In this document: positions 1 through 12,700 of the stretch, piece by piece
Layout: every line of letters begins with the position of its first letter
Position numbering within the stretch: position 1 is the stretch's first letter
Source: Albula goreensis
Lineage: Eukaryota > Chordata > Actinopteri > Albuliformes > Albulidae
Assembly: GCA_022829145.1 (NCBI GenBank)
Contig: CM040742.1
Span: 8,863,538-8,927,537 of the forward strand
Length of the DNA stretch: 64,000 nt
Reading direction: 5' to 3'
Position numbers and translations under genes: made by a program
Notes under the pieces: generated by a model
The model's input: only the letters and a program-made list of their open reading frames with translations
Database searches by the model: none
What the model was told of the DNA's origin: nothing

Positions 1-2518
1 ACACTGGCTCCCTTTCCACAACTCTTTATTGTTTAACTAGGTGGTCCTGAGGATTACCAGGGCAAGTGCACAGAGCCAGCTTCATATGAACTTTTCCAGG
101 ACACCAGGGATAAACCCCCTACTCATTTGAAATATGTCAGGGGAGCTTTAATGACCACAGCTGGTTTGAGGTTCCGTTCAACATGTCATCCAAATGACGA
201 AGATGTTAGCACACAGGAGAGAAGAGCCAGTAAATGACTAGCGGATGCACGATGCAAAGCCGCAGGGAAGCTTCAATGCTCACTTGAATACCCCTCCAGA
301 GCCTGCGGAACCAAGGAATATTTCAACATGTTTTTGTGTGAAGTCAGAAAGAAAACAGGTTACCAACACTTACCAGCTTCCGTTGTCCTGCCTAAAATGG
401 CTGATTTCATGATACAGAATTTTTTTTATTATTTTTAAAAAAAGGACGTTTATATAATATAATTTTTGTCAAACAGACAGAGTAGAGGAAGAAGGTCACT
501 GCCATTCTGTGTGAGAGAGGTGACTTTGCATACGATTACGGCCTGAACAAAGGCCTCCTGTGCCGCTACGGCTGCCTGAGTGGGCGAGGTCCTTCGCTAG
601 CCGTTGAGTTCCTGCATAATAGAGGAGTTTTCACGTCCGTCTGCCCGCTTCTCTAATTCCGAGGGGGCTACGGTAGAGGGGAATGCAGCGCTACACGGGG
701 GGATTTACACAGAAACTAGAAATGAGCACAAGTCATCTCGTTTTGCGATGAGTTGTACCACCGCATTAAAAACCCATTGCACAGAGGGAGAGAGCATTCG
801 CTGTCCGCCCCCTGAGATTGCGTAAGCGCTTTTCAGTGCATTCCACAAGTTCAAAAGCCCACGTGCAGCGGTACAGAGCAGGTGTGCCATAGGTGGACAA
901 ACCAGGAACTCTTGCTGACCCGATCATGTTCTTTACTATGCGACAGGAATTCGCTTGCATAACACAACGCAGATGGCGTAACACTGAATGCCAAGTCAGA
1001 GGTTCAAAGGTTTACACAAATGGTCTTCATATCAGAGAACTGGGCGGCACTGTACCAAATTCGGTGTTAGCGGTTTATATCATCTGATAAAAGCATATGG
1101 GGCGATGTTTATCATCCACTGGAGAATGTGGAAAAATGGCAAAGGACGGCCTCTCAACCCCTGACGGATGCCAGCCTGCATGGGATCAAGATGCCCTGCC
1201 ATTCCTAAATATTTCATGAGGCGAAGTTCATCGGCTCTCTGCTACCGCAACTCACGTTTCAGTGCGTGAGCGAGGCCAGGTCCACAACACCAACATTAGA
1301 AACAATCAGACATTTCTGTGAAACTTGGGTAGCTGTGAATACAGCAGGATTATGATAAGGGGTCTGAGAAATGAGACTCTTTTACCCAGATCAGATCAAT
1401 TTATCTCTGTTCAGATTGCAGCCTACTTAGCAGGCCGTGGACTGAGAGCTTTGCACAACAAGAGCAAATAAATGAGCTGAAAGAGGCCGCTTTGCAGCAA
1501 ACGGCAAAAATGTTTTGAAATGATTCAACAGAGCACCAATCTGACAGCGCAGAGCAGCAATAAGGGCAGCCGACACTCTAAAAATTGCTAAGGGTACATC
1601 ATGCGATTTCCCTCCTTCACCACGAGGGCGGAGAGTCAGCAAACCACATGGCTGTGAATCAGTCACTCTGACACTGAGGAGAGTAAAAACGTTATGGTCA
1701 CAGGATTATGGTCCTCCCCTGTGCCTCGCATGATGGAACGCAAAGTACTACACTGACTAAGACTGTGGTACACCTTAGGTCGTTCAAAAAAATGAAAACA
1801 TCCTCTAGTTCTGGACCAAGACCATTGCAACATCATGTCACATTTGTTGTTTACCAAAAGAAAAAACATTATGTTGCTGCAGAAGTGAATTTCATGATGA
1901 TGGTGAATGACATCACTTCCTCATTACTACACTGAAAAGATTCCAGGAACAAACACTGCCAAAATACTTTTCTTGCATTGCTCAAAATCTCACCCAAAGC
2001 CACATCGTTTTAAGCCTTATTATTTTTTTTTTTTTCTTAACCCCGATTTTTCCCCCAATTTCTCCCAACCCAAAATCAACCAAACTTGTTGACCTCAACA
2101 CAGCACCAGCTCCGCCGGCTTTGTGAGGAGAGGCCGATCACGCGACTCCTCCGATTCACGTGGCGACAATCTTGCTTCTATTCACACTGCAGCCGCACCA
2201 CTAATCGCACACTGCCTATGACATTGGAGGATGACGCAGTCAGTGTACCCTCGGTTTGTGCTTCCACCAGAGAGCATGACCAGAGAGGGCGTCATAGTGA
2301 TGAGACCAACGAACTTAGCTGGCTTACCCCCATCATCCCCGGTGAGGCTGGGCCAATTGTTGCCTTGCCAACACGTACCTCCGGCCATGGCCGGCGATGG
2401 TGTGGCCGGGATTCTAACCCTAAGCCTAATTATTTTGAAATATTAGAACAATACCAACATTAACCAGATCAGACAAGGGCGGCCAAACCAGAGGCATGTA
2501 GCAGCCTGGCCAGCTCAC
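1..2518 (-). other. rnf128 intron 2, partial (left edge)
   Basis: This stretch follows the exon 2 donor and should be intron leading to the RING exons. No RING motif (CxxC...CxH..C...CPxC) was found in any minus-strand frame. Apart from the SINE at about 2022-2432, no structure was recognised. The short open frames here are not coding-like. Confidence 0.6.
2022..2432 (-). mobile_element. tRNA-derived SINE
   Basis: Read on the minus strand, the element starts with a Pol III B-box-like sequence (GGTTAGAATCCCGGC), so the tRNA head seems 5'-truncated. A middle part contains CAATTGGCCCAGC. The tail reads AAATTGGGGGAAAAATCGGGG, interrupted here after that block, and ends in an A-rich run (the T tract near 2023-2037 on the plus strand). 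The middle block and the AAATTGGGG tail are typical of a SINE family spread through teleosts. It lies in intron 2 of rnf128, in sense orientation. Small open frames here are by-products of the element. Confidence 0.75.
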
Positions 2519-2766
2519 CTGCTTTCTGTTCTGCAGTCGGACGCTGTTGAGGCGCCGGGCCGAGTAGAAGATGAAGTAGCCGACGGTGGCGGCCGTCACC
2601 ACGAAGAAGGAGATGGAGACGAAGAAGACGGAGTAGTGGCTCATCCAGGGCCCGTGCTGCCTGCCCACCTCGATGGTCATGGAGACGCCCACGCCGCTCT
2701 TGATGAGGTTAACGATCTCCATGCCTCGATTGTATCCGATCATGATGGCCACCGTGTCCCCAGTGC
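2519..2766 (-). CDS. rnf128: rnf128 shared exon 2: end of PA domain and transmembrane helix
   Basis: This 248-nt exon begins after TTACAG and ends before GTGAGC. It encodes 82 full codons. The first half finishes the PA domain (TVAIMIGY, then VSMTIEVGRQHGPW). It continues into a hydrophobic helix beginning FFVSISFFVV and ending VGYFIFY, followed by the basic stop-transfer run SARRL and the end RKQ. Mammalian RNF128 has nearly the same order of motifs here. The topology is luminal PA domain, single membrane span, cytosolic tail. Because both alternative first exons splice to it, both isoforms would share the same membrane anchor and RING. Confidence 0.93.
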
Positions 2767-5700
2767 CTGTAAGGAAGTTGACATGGTGCTTAGATCGGTC
2801 ATCAGCAATTCCTCTTCCTTTACGATTAAAACCGGCTGAGCAATAATTTGAACGCTTTTTCACATGTACATAAACTGAAAACAGCAAATGGGCCAAATGA
2901 CTGCACCCAAAGAAATATTTGTAAATCAGAACAGAGGGTAGCAGCCCACTGTGCACTCCTCTGAATTAGCTGTAACAGTCACACCCTAATTACACAAAAT
3001 TACGCAGTTTATCATTTTAACTCCTAGACGCTATCTTTTACATACACAGATACAAAGCGCCTGAAATGTCCCATCTGTGAAAGCTTATCAGTTTAATTCC
3101 CCATTGGAGTCCCTAGAGTTCTGTTCATCCCTGGTGTCCTGGTGCATCAGGAAATAACATGTTATATAATGGTAAATAAAAGCTTCCACCACTCCAGAAA
3201 ACAGAACCAGGAGAGGGAAATACCGGGGCTTATATAATGGCAGTATTGCTTTAAGTTTTGCTTCGTGCACTTTCAGAATGAGTGAAGTATAGGCCTAACC
3301 AACAGTATCATGTTACACTGGCTGCATTTGTTTTTAAAAAGTGTACATGCAAATGTACAAACTTGTATTGATCTGAATCATATTAACATATTTACATTAC
3401 TTATTTTTAAACAGTGCACTTACTATTTAGCTGTACTCCTTTGTTTAACTTAACCAATATTTAAAACAACAGGAACTGGACTATAGTTACATCATTACAT
3501 ATTTCCATTTCAGCTTTCTGAATCCTACCCCCCCATACTTCAGTTTCATTAATAACAAACATACAAATGCAGATTATGTCAGGTATACTGAATCCCAGCC
3601 TTGAAGCCAACACTAGGAATTATAGCCAGGAATAGAATGGAAAACATTTAAGAGGCGAAATGAAACACAGCAATAGCAAACACCTTTTAGATGTCTACAA
3701 TGGTTAAACATTGCAGACATCTACAATTGTTATTGGTCTTAGCCGCTCTCAAAAAAAAAAAAAAAAAAAGACTAAGTCAGCAATATTTGTTTATGACCCT
3801 TTCATGAAGACAACCTTTGAGCCACCACAGTAATGTTTTACATTGGTTTAATATTGATGCATCACTACTACCTCCCCATAAACTGACACACCAGCACAAC
3901 GGCAACATCTGTAAGGAAGTCAGTCCACACAGCTGACAGGGTCTATATCATGTGCTTTGGATGGCTATGATAATTACTTAAAGGATTACTCCATGACTTG
4001 ACCCTTTTATGCATTCTGGGAAAAGTGTTTCATCCACATGTGTGAACCCATAAAGCTGAAGAACATTTCATTTCCACATTTTATTTCAGCTCATCAAACT
4101 ATAAATCAGACATATTAATTACAGTGCACTACAATAACTGTTCTCAAACTGTTAAATACATAGGCCTATAGATTCACAAAAGTTTCTTTGTGTTAGCTTA
4201 TATTAGTGATTAACTACGACTGTTCTATTTTTGTATGCATAAGAGTGGTACAGGCTGCCATCAGTTCATAATTTGTACCTTCAAACACTTGATTACACCA
4301 AAAAAAGGCTTGTGTGCAGTACATCTTCAAAGACCTTGTGTTGCAGTGACAGTCATTATAAACCACCTCTTGCCATGGAAACTGGAGAACAGAAAAAGAG
4401 CTAGTTGGCAGATAAACTCAAGTGCCCAACCTGAAACTGGGTTAGCAATCAAAACAACTGAAGTGAACTGCGCCCGTGTTTGAACAGATCCCCTCCGCCC
4501 TAAGCAGAGACAAATTCATGAATGTGCTGACAAGACTGCAAATCCTGCCAGCTGTCCCTCTAAGCCATGATGGCGCTGATAGGAAACGAAGACTAGCACT
4601 CCACTGTACTGGGCTGTGTTCCTGCGTTGGCATACACCAGAGCACAAACCCTCTACGTTCCTCTCACAAATACAAACAGCTGGCGGCCGCCTGCAGGTAG
4701 CAGCATACCCACTGATAGAGATATTGGCAGTGTCAAGACAGGAAAGAAAAAGAGCAGAAGACTGAACCCAGCTTACAATTTATTCCTGTGCGAGGCGTTA
4801 CTGTATAAGCAGGCCTTGTGGTTCACTGGGTGTAGTCTCATTGATGACAACATTTTAACTGCGCTATACGCAAGCTGAAACTATTGTTTAATCACAAAAA
4901 AATGTTCATTGCTGCAAAGATACTATTAAAAGCACAGTACAATTAACACTATATGCTTAAGTGATGTAACTGTTGAGCAGCTGCCTCGCACAGCGAGATT
5001 AACTGATCTCATTTGTGTCATTAGGCAGACCAGTACTTAATGCATTAATGCTCTGCTAACATACAGGAAACCTGTGCTCACTATTCCAACCCTTTTATAG
5101 CACAATGCTCCTGCTTGGAGCCATATCGGATGTAGGACTAACCCAGATGCAGGGGTGAAAATAGATGGAATTTTCAGCTCACTTAGTCAAAAGAGAAAAT
5201 AATATACCTTGCAAACATAAAATACATGTAAAATATATGTATATTTTACTTTGAGTATAACATAGCTCACAGCAGAAATCTTGGCTGTATACCCAAAATG
5301 CCTTAGCATCCTGCAGTATGTTCCAACAAACCACATTGAACAAGTGTCTGTTCCTCAATATGGCAGCTAACAGAGAGGGTCTTTATCCTGGCCAAAAAAC
5401 AATACCGGCTTCAAACTGTAAGAGAGCCTCGCAGTCTTCTTAAGTGAAGCTGACAGGAACACCAACATGTTAGCTGACAGAAACTCCTGTTGCTACAAAA
5501 TGAGAGGAGCACATTTAAACATAAGTCAGGGATTATACAAGCAATCATTTCAAATCAATAAAAATGTTTACATTTGAAAGTTTAAAATCAAAATGTATTT
5601 TGATGTTGCTTTCAGAAATCCCGAGGTCCAGATGGTCCAGAGAGTGCACGGAGAATGCAACAGCAAGATGTCCAGTCCTGTAGCCTGTACACACAAGGGG

Positions 5701-6714
5701 TAGTTCTCCCAATCCTGACCAAGCTTCGGGACTCATCGGCTGTTCTGAGCTGCGCTGAACTTCAGCTGTGAAGTGCGGATGTCACGCCAGGCCTAACCAA
5801 ATTGTGTGTGAACTTGGCAGCATTAAGCACTGAAATGACGAGCGGCAGCCATGCTGCAGTGTGTACACGGCCTATAAAACCATGTGTGGCATGACTATAA
5901 TAGCCCCTTTGAGGGCTTTCTGACCACACAAACCCTGTATAACAGATGGACATTGTCCCACTGTTTTCCCAGACTGGAGCTCTGGTTCACTGCATATCCA
6001 TCAGTGCAAGTGTGCAAGTGCACTAAAACCAGCCCTCAGGTTCTTAGCACTTGTGCAACACAATCCATTCGACATTCAAGTACCAAGTGCAGATTATGTC
6101 TGTGTATGGTTAGGTATCCTAGGGGACAGCTGTAAACTGTCATTCAAATGAAATGAGCACAATATAAACTCCACCGCTGCACTACATTTCCCCTTTCTTG
6201 ATACAAGGAAATAATTTTCCCTTTTCTGCATAATACCCTTAGTGCTATCGATATTCACAGTCATCCAATATTGGTCTGTTACGTCTTTTAATAGATCTGA
6301 TGTACATCTTTAAGAATTGTGTATGTTTCAGTGACTCAGTGCTCTACTTGGGCCAAATTCTTTCAAGAAATTGTGGAGAAAATGTACACCAAGGCTGCAA
6401 TAATCCAGAGCAATAGAGAGCAGCTGACACCTCGACCTGTTATGTGAATGCTTTGGTTCTATATTTAAACGTAAAAACACATGCAGCTGGAAGTTCAATT
6501 CTACACTTACGCCCTACAGTACCATACATCAGTAAAACAATTCTTATGTATGAACTGGGAAAGATCAGGGGCCAAGTGTGCCATATTGCCAGCAAAGAAA
6601 AATCAAAAATAACTTAAAAAGATCTTAAATCCATTTCCTCAGGCACCAATATCTCAAACAATTCTACTCTGCTCCAAAAAACAACACATTCTAAAAGCAT
6701 AACTTGCTGTTATG

Positions 6715-6754
<40 letters not shown>

Positions 6755-9700
6755 ACACAGGTACGTGCTGCATAACGTCCTAACGGGCAATGTCCGACTG
6801 CATATACGTCCGTTTGCTTTGTCATTTGGTTATTGACATTTGTGTACTTGTCCAATGAACTGGATGAAGGGAGGCCTTCAACTATGAAAGTGGTAGTGGT
6901 TTGACATTCTGAAAATATACAATGCCGTGGGGAAAAAAAAAAAAAAAAAAAAAAACTCATTGGGACTTCCTTGTTACTGATGACTTACAAATACCATTCC
7001 GCTGAAGGCACTGCACCATGTGATAGAAAACAAAGTGAAGAAGAAATCAGCAGGAACCAAATTAGTATAGACTTGATTACGTCAGACCAACAATGGAATG
7101 ATTGCGCATTTTACTTGTGGTACAAGGCTTGTGTAACCACTGGATGTGCATAAGCATGTATATGTTAGTAGGCCTAATGGATTTTTGTGACAGCCGTAAA
7201 ACAAACAATCATAACTGTTGTGTATGTGCCCCTGTAAGAATGCTCCAGTGCAGCACAATCATACAAACGGGTCAAACCTGTTTTGTGTTTACTTGGCTGA
7301 TAAGAATGCCTCGCAGTAGAAACCTGCCAAACCAGAACGCAAAGCAACATACGGGAGAAAAAAGGTGCCCCCCTTGACAGGATACGGTCATGTGTTTGCC
7401 CAACTAACTGAGCGGCAGTGAGCAACCAGAGAATCAACACCATCACACCTCAAAAACAACCCCTGTTTGTAGCAGGGACTTTGCAAAAGTGTGAAAAGAC
7501 AAAGAGAGTTGTTATGAACACAATTATGAAGGTTAGAAATGTGGTAAAAATAACAAGTCTGCGGAAAGTTAAACTGCTTTTTGTCCCTGGATGAGAAGGC
7601 GCACGTTTTCATGTTTCAAGTTTGCGTTTCCAGGTCAACTGCATCTGATCACATTCCGTGAATTCAGACTGATCCTTCCTCATTGAACTTGAATTTGAGA
7701 ACAAAGCTGTGTGCCAGCCACACAACTGATTTCCCTTTACTCATTTAAATAGATTCTTCCCATGTGCAAGCCTTCAGTCTAGATCAAATGTCTGATCCTT
7801 TTTTGGCCACAGTGAGGAATCATGAACCAGATGGCAGTCTTACAGGTTCAGCATGCTTGCTATGTACTCATGGTCTATCCACACTACACAGTTTTCACTA
7901 CATTTGACAAGGACAGTGCAAATTAATGCAGTCATGTTCACTGTTGACTTCATATACAGTGTCTATTATATTGATTAGCAGAAACACCTTCTAGTCTCTT
8001 CTGTGAAAAAGGCCAAGAATATACAATGTCTTTTAGAAGGCATTCAGCTAGTCATTACTGAGTGAGAACAAACAGGAAAAGAGATCTTCATGAGGGCCAT
8101 ATGGTGGTCCCATTGTACTGGTGTATGAAGGCTTAGTTTTTGCAGAACAAAAAGAGGGAACCATTATCGTACCTAGATAACTGTCTCTCTAAAAATGCAT
8201 TCTCAAACTGGTGTTCTACAATGTCCAGTTTTCCATTAATGTGCTGTTAGATTTTCGTTTGCGCCATCGACATCTTACCATTACATTGAGTAACACTAGC
8301 AAATATAAAAAGCAGACCGATTCACAGAGAGACAACCCATGTTGTAAACTTTGTTCCTGAGGTCATTTCATAAAGAGAAACAGATTTTCCCATTCCTGTA
8401 AACATTGTTTACTGACAGGGGATTTGAGCTCACTACCCCCACTGGAACAATCTACCACAGTAATTGGATTATGATGCTCTGGACTCTGCCAAGCAAGAGA
8501 GAATTTGTATTAGGCTAGTAAGATTAGGCTGTTAAAGTCTTGTTTTGCACCATTGAATCTACTGAAACTAACACTTCCTTCAGAAGTGTGCAACCCTGGT
8601 CCATAAACATGACCAAACAACTTCCCTGTTGTGCTTTTTCCCCTCTCACCAAGCACACCAAAATGCAAGATATAGCCTAAATACGTTTCAGTGTTGGATA
8701 CTTATTTCTGGCCTACATTTTACTTTACTCAGACTGACAAATTACAAACGATAATGCCTGCTTTTAGACAGAACTGTGAATTCTAACTGCCGTGAACAAG
8801 ACCACTAAAGCACAACTAGACAGAAGTAATTTTCTAAAAGTGATCTAAAAATCAGATAATGACGCACCTGATGAGGTTTAAAATACCTGTAATTCCAACC
8901 ATGATGTGCATGACAGAGGCACGCCAGGGTCATGATAAGTGACTGTGAGTATGCATTGTCTCATTGGTTGGAGGCGTTGATTCCAAAGGTAAGCAGACTA
9001 GAATATATGCAAGACCGACTTCTACCGACTACTAAACTGGCTGCTTCCAAAATCTACTCATTTACAAGGTAGTCATTTAACCTAAATTGCAAATAACAAC
9101 CATAAACAACCAAGCAGACACCTCCTGTACGTCACAACACCGAAGGTTGTTGAATCACGTTGAGTCATATCATGAAGAGGAATCGCACAAAATAGTATCA
9201 GACAATTACTAAGTCATCAAGCGTAAGGTTTAATGGCTACAATGTTTCCCCGTTGATCTGAGTGTTACACAAGACTGTGATTTTTTTCATCGGGAAATAC
9301 AAAACATTCTGGATTTTCGCAACTTTCGTTTGATCTTCTCTTAGAAACAGTAATGTGGTTAGGTTCGCAAAGCAGCATTACAATAATAATAAACATAAAC
9401 TGTCGCCATTTATGATCAACTTTAGCAATCCGATCTGTGTTGGGCAACAACTTCAGAGCGTAATTTGATTAAATATAGAAACGTATATAGTATAAATATA
9501 GTATGTAGCATAACATCTAACCTTTAAGGTGGTACATACCTGGATGGGACATCTGTATAACCCTGTTATCTGTACCGGGCTCGTTATAGATCACGGCAGC
9601 AACTGCCCCTTGACTAGTTGCAGTAAGAATTTTTTCGGAGAATGTACATCCATGTCCGCGCTGAATCAAAGCAATCCATCCTTGTACATGACTTGGTACA

Positions 9701-12700
9701 TCATAAGAAGTCTCCGGATCGCAGCTGTGGATCGGCTCTGGTAAAAATACTTCCCCTGTGACAGATTCCTTCGGAGAATCTTGTCCAAAAAGTCCACTTT
9801 CTTCTTGCTGCCAGACACTTTCGTTTTTTTGAGGGTCCACATATGAGATATTAACATAGGCAGTGCATATGTCTGTCGCCTGCGCGAAGTGTAAACTCGA
9901 GACCTTAAGAATATAAGCAACAAACAACCATGTAAACAAATACTGTTTCGTTTGACGACCCATATTCTTGTTTGTTGCCTTCAGTTTTGAAGTGTCGGTC
10001 GAAAAGAAGTTACCATGCGAAAATATGGCTTTTAAAACCAGACAAAGGGAAAACTCTAAGCAAACTGACCAGACTTTACGCTCGACGTTGCTGACAGGTG
10101 AACTAGTTGCTCTAGTTGGATCAAGCCTCATCCCCCTCCTAACGAGGTCAAACCGTATTTGAACACACCCATCCCATTCTTAAAGGCATAGGAGACCATT
10201 TGCTCTCTATGCAAAATGTGGACCAACGTCCATGTGCCACAAGCGGTCACAAATATAATCATTTGTATAAGAAACGCAACACCATCCACGCCTCTTTGCA
10301 CTTTACGCCCCCTTCATGCAAATAGCCTATTTTTATGAGCCTAAGTATTCTAATGGACAACAGTCAGTTATCCACCAGTCTTCAGTGCAATGAGTAGCCC
10401 TAATATAAAGACGAAATATTGCCTATTCAGTCAAGTCCGCTTACCTGCATAGCATCGAGGCCAAAGTTTTGCAGGAATTATAATATCTGTATGTATAATA
10501 TATTGTACTGAAATTCCAACACAGATCAAGGGGGTGCATTTTGAAAAATACAGCGAACCAACCTCATGACCTCGCTTGCATTTACTCCAGATAGGTCTGA
10601 CATGAGAGAATATAGTCAATGAACACTTAAGAGCCTATTTATTCAGCAATAACTGCCGGCAATCAACGAATAAGCAAAACTTGCAAACGTTTCACCATGT
10701 CTCTTCCTCTGTGCACACATATGCCTAGAATAAAACTTTCCTATGCTACCAACCCATGTTTAAGTTATTTTAACACCGGCAAGAGTATTGTAGATGTATT
10801 TGGTTAGCTAGTCTTGCACATATGGGTAACAATTACTCGTAACTGTATTACACGTTTGCAAAGGTGCAAAATTGCTGTTTCAGAGAGTACAAGAACTAAA
10901 ATGTATTTGTTGTACAAGTGCACTAAAACAGGTGCACTTGTACAGTACATCATCTACTTTGATGAAGAGTTGTGCTAATTAGAGTCAACCGGTTTACTGC
11001 GTGGATGGAACAAATATTTGGTAGTACTGCCTGAAGCTCGGGGCTTTCCACTGCTGCGTTTTAGTTAGACCCACAGGACTGTGTGTTTATGCGGTCGCCG
11101 TGGGCAAGACATGCAGCAAGTGAGGTGGCCTTCCTCTCCGCCTTATGTAAGGCTGTGTTTGCTTTTTACCTGAAAATTATCTTGAAAAAATAAACAAATA
11201 AACAAACTGCCTATGCCAGGCATCCTGGTCTGTTTTGTTGGTCTACCGCTAGAATGTTTGCAAATCATGTTTTTTTCTTGTCCTGGGAATTCTCATGTGG
11301 ATCTGCTCCCCTACTTTCTGCACCATCTGTCCGTGTGAGAATCAGTAGTTCACAGTTTTACTGCGTAGAGGCAGAGCAGCAACAAAGTCCTGTAATCTGT
11401 TGTTTTCCCCATGTTGCACATCAGCTTGCAATTCTTGATTTCAAAATGAGCATATTTGCTTATCACAGTTGGAACAGAGAAACCAGTTACCCGAAATATT
11501 TCACGTTGTGAGGATTAGCTTTGGACCATATGTCAGTGTTTTAATCATGAATCTGCAGATAAATGAAGCAGAACATTTTGCCATAAGAATTCAGTCTTAA
11601 TGACGTGAAAGTATGCATGTATGCGTGTGCGTGTAGACATACACTCACACATTAGTACCAGCAAAAAAGTTTACTAACCCTATATATATGCATACATGTA
11701 AATTTTCCTGCTCTCTTGTATACACGTACGTTTGCAACAAGACCTTATCTGACAGTAGGACAAAGATAGGTACTCATTTTACCAACAAGATACACCACAA
11801 GAATTACTATATTGAAATTCTCATGCTACCACACATCGCCATCTACTGGTTTTTTCAAAAAAGGAGTAATTTGTTTCCTTCAATTGTTTCCGTTTAGTCC
11901 TGGGTGCATTGGACCAGGGTTCTACTCCCTAACATAGTCCCAAACCTTTCTCAGACCTCCCAGTGGTTCACAAACCTTCGGAGCCTTCAGTCCACTTACA
12001 GTATATTTACACAACCCTTAATAAAATGTGGCTCAAGATATGATTCAATATGAATGAAATGTTTTAAAAGAACGTTGGTATACACTGCCACATATTTTGT
12101 AGTGACATGATTCAGTGTTTGATTTGATTAAATATTAAATATCAGTCGAATCTCAACAATGTACTGTTATAGTTGTTTTTTTTTACTGTAATGTGCTGCC
12201 TCATGACACCTACCTCAACACCTCCAACGATCCTATTTTGGTACCACTGTTTAAGGACCACATGGTAATTTACATTCTGTCATGTTCCAGACTTTCTTAT
12301 CCAGAGTTACTTTCACAGATTACAGACCATTTATAAATATTTACAGAACATTTACTGAAACCATAAAGGTTAAGCATCTCGCTCAAGAGTCCAACGGTGA
12401 TCAACCCAACAGAGAAATACATGATTTAACTCTGCAAATGCCATGTACTTTCGATTATTAGAAAACAGTGTTCTGAACGAGATGTGAATACAGCACTGGA
12501 AAATGCTTTTTAAAAGTTTTTAAAGGCTTAACAGCATTAGGATTTTGTGCTATTTAGTTAAATATTTTCAAGATGTGGTTTTTATATTTCTTTTCTATGT
12601 TATCTGAATTTATTCATTCAAAATTAGTGCCATGTTTACAGTGGTAAATTCACTGGACTATTCATCATTTCCATCATTGGATGGTAAATAATAAAATTTC

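Larger units (their letters stand above)
2767..9539 (-). other. rnf128 intron between exon 1A and exon 2
   Basis: This is 6.8 kb of AT-rich DNA flanked by a GTATGT donor and a TTACAG acceptor. It contains poly-A tracts at 3751-3769 and 6933-6955 and a TA/CA microsatellite at 6711-6754. No conserved coding segment was recognised. The remaining short open frames have no recognisable domain. Confidence 0.6.

Noticed and set aside
860..865. CACGTG E-boxes (here, at about 2157 in the SINE, at 30545 in the 3' UTR, and elsewhere)
   Set aside because: Single scattered 6-mers far from recognised promoters; expected by chance in 64 kb. No tandem pair was seen near a start site.
2182..2388. 68-codon open frame on the minus strand
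   Set aside because: It lies wholly within the tRNA-derived SINE and has no domain.
1..2518. RNF128 RING-finger exons
   Set aside because: All minus-strand frames were read for the cysteine-histidine RING pattern; none was found, so the exons lie beyond the left edge.
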